This document shows positions 61,849 through 64,000 of a DNA stretch of 64,000 nt, in pieces (position 1 is the stretch's first letter; each line of letters opens with the position of its first letter). Both the position numbers and the translations under genes were made by a program. Origin of the DNA: Sipunculus nudus (Eukaryota; Annelida; Sipuncula; Golfingiida; Sipunculidae); contig CM049318.1 of assembly GCA_026874595.1 (NCBI GenBank), positions 15,024,241-15,088,240 on the forward strand, read 5' to 3'. Below the pieces are notes generated by a model. The model was not told the origin of the DNA. It ran no database searches and worked only from the letters and a program-made list of their open reading frames with translations.

Positions 61849-63179
61849 GTAATCGTATGTGATTATGGTCATCACAGCATCACAGGTGTTCTTTTACTTT
61901 TGCATAAGTGCACAACTTATTTTTGTTAAGAATTGAATGAATTAACTCTAAAACAAAATTAAATATCTGTAATTATGAGTTTTACCATTTCATGTGGTAA
62001 GACATAGCAGCCAGACACTTTTTACTAGTTTTACTACGTTAACAGGTCAACTGCATACACTGACAAAGGTTTATTTGGATTTCAGATGAGTGGCCATAAG
62101 TAATTAATAGTGCAATTGAAATATAAGTGACCCTAGCAAGGGCAAGGTTAACAAGGTGCTTGAATGTGAACGAGCATTCATGTGCCATTAATTTAACTGA
62201 TGTAAAAGTCATCAAAGACAATCAGTCTATCCACGGAATGTACTTTGCTATCTCACTGCTGTTACTTGTTCGGTCCAGTGAAGTTCAATAGGTAATCAGA
62301 ACTACTGGTCACTAAATATGTTAGATAACAGCTGGTCCAGGCACACCAGACCAGCTCCAGGGCCACATAATGCCGCATATAACAATACAACAGGCATATC
62401 CTAGTAAGTCACTGGACCAGATCAAGTCAGTTCATAATGATATGATCACATGCTTAAGGTACAGGAGGAAATGGGAAGTGATAGAACTATTAGAAGGTAA
62501 TACAGATCACTCAATTCATTTGCCTTCTAGTATTATCATTACTGTTTATCTTAATCTATCATTACTATTACTGAAAAAAACTCTAAATTTCTATAAGTCT
62601 ATATACATATATGTATCATATTATGTTCATTATGATATGATCACATGCTTAAGGTACAGGAGGAAATGAGAAGTGATAGAACTATTAGAAGGTAATACAG
62701 ATCACTCAATTCATTTGCCTTCTAGTATTATCATTACTGTTTATCTTAATCTATCATTACTATTACTGAAAAAAACTCTAAATTTCTATAAGTCTATATA
62801 CATATATGTATCATATTATTATAGTAATATTATCCCACATCTGGTTAAAACTAAAACATTTGCATTATGTAATACAATTTTTTAAATATTATCTGGATGA
62901 TGGGAAAAAAGTTCAGAAAAAGTTCTTGTCCAAGTGTCAAGTGAGACCATTATTCATTAAGGCATTATTGATTTTCAGTGTGGCTCAGAGTGTCACAGAA
63001 TCAAGCGTCATTCGTACATCGTGATATCCAAGCTATGACCCGTTTGAAGATTAAGATCAAGAAAATGTAAGTTATACACGCATGCTGGGATTTAGTTGTG
63101 CTATCAGTAACCCACGTAATCATAACCCACGCATGTCAAACAGTAAACAAGGCAGAGCTGTCAAACAGTGTGCACTCAC
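61849..63179. other. Intron start of the minus-strand gene
   Basis: Apart from the 195-bp duplication this is unique AT-rich sequence. By the donor at 63179 it should be the beginning of intron 1 of the minus-strand gene. Confidence 0.5.
62431..62820. repeat. Near-identical 195-bp tandem duplication
   Basis: Two head-to-tail copies with a constant 195-bp offset (TATGATCACA at 62441 and 62636; ACAGG at 62461 and 62656). I see a single substitution in the core (ATGGGAAG against ATGAGAAG), so the duplication is recent or homogenised. Copy 1 ends ATTATGTTCATTATGA and copy 2 ATTATTATAGTA, which marks the junction. Open frames over it are duplicates of each other and not convincing coding sequence. 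Confidence 0.95.
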
Positions 63180-63357
63180 CAAGGCCGGCAACCAGCGCAG
63201 CGTATCCAAAATTCACTCCTTTGGATTTGCTTGATGAGCTATCATTATCCTCTTTAGAACTCTTTTGACGACCCTTGTTATACTTTGTGGTTGTATTATT
63301 GTTAGAAGTCTTGCCGTTTGCGGCATGAGCGTTCTGTTGCCTACGTCGTGCCGCCAT
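63180..63357 (-). CDS. First coding exon of an unrecognised gene: basic, Ser/Asn/Thr-rich N-terminus leading into a hydrophobic segment
   Basis: The ATG at 63357 lies in a good Kozak context (CAGCCATGG) and has an in-frame TGA about 36 nt upstream, so the start is well set. The exon gives 59 codons plus one base and ends at a strong donor (G|GTGAGT, intron starting at 63179), leaving phase 1. Residues 1-46 are basic and low in complexity: MAARRRQQ, an NNNTTT run, KYNKGRQKSSK and a four-serine run. From about residue 48 a hydrophobic stretch (NFGYAALVAGL) begins and is cut by the intron. A short cytosolic tail followed by a signal anchor would fit this, as in type II ER or Golgi membrane proteins, but that is inference. 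The rest of the gene must lie to the left; I could not identify exon 2 with confidence. The gene is transcribed away from the plus-strand gene at 63845. Confidence 0.72.
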
Positions 63358-63844
63358 GGCTGGTTGCTTGAGCAGTAGACTACTTCCGTTTCAGGAGAGC
63401 TGTCAACGTAGCTTTCCGAACATGTTCGGGAATGGCCGTGACTCTCGATCGATCCAGCCCGAGCTGTGACGGAAGCTTGCGATCTCAAGGCAAAGAAAAT
63501 AGTTATTGATTGAAAGAACCAGCAATTTAACATGTCCAAGTCTTCTATTCATATGCAGTTCATAATGTAAAACTTTCTTTGATATATTATCAAACTTGGC
63601 ACATGTTGGTATCGAGGAAAGAAAAATCCGAGAAATCCCATATATGGAAGTTCTCGGTATCTCCACTGGCAACGCGAATGGTTTACATTCGCTCGGAGGT
63701 CACCAGGAGCACCTGTTCGCTGTCTAAAGAAAACATCACTCTGTGGTGGCTATTGTGTTTACAAAAAGTTACTTACAGGCCTGATGTGACATCGATCATA
63801 GCAGTTTTATACTTTCTCAGAAGTAGGACGATTATAGTAGCACC
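63358..63844. promoter_or_regulatory. Bidirectional promoter region between two divergent first exons, with a CArg/SRF-type site
   Basis: This stretch separates two outward-facing start codons and is richer in GC and CpG than most of the window. It contains a perfect CArG box, CCATATATGG, at 63638-63647 (consensus CC[A/T]6GG, the SRF/MADS binding site). The site sits inside a larger dyad: CCGAGAA at 63628-63634 and its reverse complement TTCTCGG at 63651-63657. No TATA box is evident at a sensible distance from either ATG, as is usual for CpG-type bidirectional promoters. The 5' untranslated leaders of both genes must also lie here, but transcription starts cannot be placed from sequence alone. 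Confidence 0.6.
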
Positions 63845-64000
63845 ATGGCAGAAGTTGTAGCTAATAACATTGTTTTAGCGGATTCTCTACAGCGAACCAG
63901 GCCGGGTTTTCGCACTTTCTTGCTTTCTGATGCCAATGCAAACGGGAACAATGTTAGACAAATAGAAGAAAAAAGGCGACAGCGACAGATGAAGTTCCCA
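63845..64000 (+). CDS. 5' coding end of an unrecognised gene, truncated by the window end
   Basis: The ATG at 63845 has a strong Kozak context (GCACCATGG), and an in-frame TAG lies about 20 nt upstream. The frame then stays open for 52 codons to the last base of the window. The visible N-terminus starts MAEVVANNIVLADSLQRTRP, continues with an uncharged stretch containing FRTFLLSDANANGNN, and ends in a charged helix-like run (RQIEEKRRQRQMKF) that could start a coiled coil. I do not recognise the family. It is divergently paired with the exon at 63180-63357, and the 487 bp between the two ATGs must hold both 5' leaders. No splice donor is obvious before the window ends. Confidence 0.7.
   Translation, partial: MAEVVANNIVLADSLQRTRPGFRTFLLSDANANGNNVRQIEEKRRQRQMKFP

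Noticed and set aside
63213-63539. 108-codon minus-strand frame overlapping the first exon
   Set aside because: It is a shadow frame over the promoter and exon 1. The frame from 63357 has the Kozak ATG, the upstream stop and the donor.
63579-63860. 93-codon plus-strand frame upstream of 63845
   Set aside because: It lies in the promoter/leader region and overlaps the better supported start in another frame. An upstream ORF is possible but unsupported.

Overview
This is a window of eukaryotic nuclear DNA: AT-rich, with no open frame longer than about 118 codons, no operons, and many microsatellites, minisatellites and dispersed repeats. The repeat mix suggests a lophotrochozoan, most likely a mollusc. 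It includes tRNA-derived SINEs, a GACGGACGG tail followed by an AGCTCAG...CTGAGCTA terminus, a block with a 'GGGACCCATGGGTC' core, and the ancient 'bad-at-coding' repeat ending in a CAGACAAACGAACAAA-like run. The taxon is an inference from repeat style; no marker gene is present.

Coding content is almost all in the last kilobase. Two first coding exons diverge from a shared promoter region of about 490 bp (63358-63844). The minus-strand exon (63180-63357) starts in a good Kozak context, encodes 59 residues and ends at a strong GTGAGT donor, so its gene runs leftward and its first intron may cover much of this window. The plus-strand exon (63845-64000) starts at a Kozak ATG with an upstream in-frame stop and is cut by the window end. 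I recognise neither protein. Two internal GC-richer segments (31.4-31.6 kb and 53.8-54.1 kb, both read on the minus strand) are candidate exons or conserved non-coding elements.

From left to right: 0-7.8 kb is sparse, with a 30-bp minisatellite and G-runs. 7.8-10.7 kb holds a 57-bp array, a long (TA)n and a 34-bp array with a higher-order period near 273 bp. 13.1-14.5 kb is a duplicated dispersed repeat with its terminal tail. 15.8 and 20.8 kb carry inverted copies of one repeat. 24.1 kb has a perfect 33-bp-arm palindrome. 25.6-29.3 kb is a 90-bp satellite split by a 2.33-kb element with terminal inverted repeats and a 3-bp target duplication; the element carries promoter-like sequence. 31-37 kb has minisatellites and one LINE reverse-transcriptase relic. 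41-47.9 kb is dense in repeats and contains a 369-bp MITE. 59.3-61.85 kb is a second large non-autonomous element with repeated 15-bp subterminal motifs. 62.4-62.8 kb is a near-identical 195-bp tandem duplication.

The window therefore reads as the large-intron or intergenic flank of a divergent gene pair, shaped mainly by non-autonomous DNA transposons and satellite expansion. I found no complete protein-coding system and no autonomous transposase.
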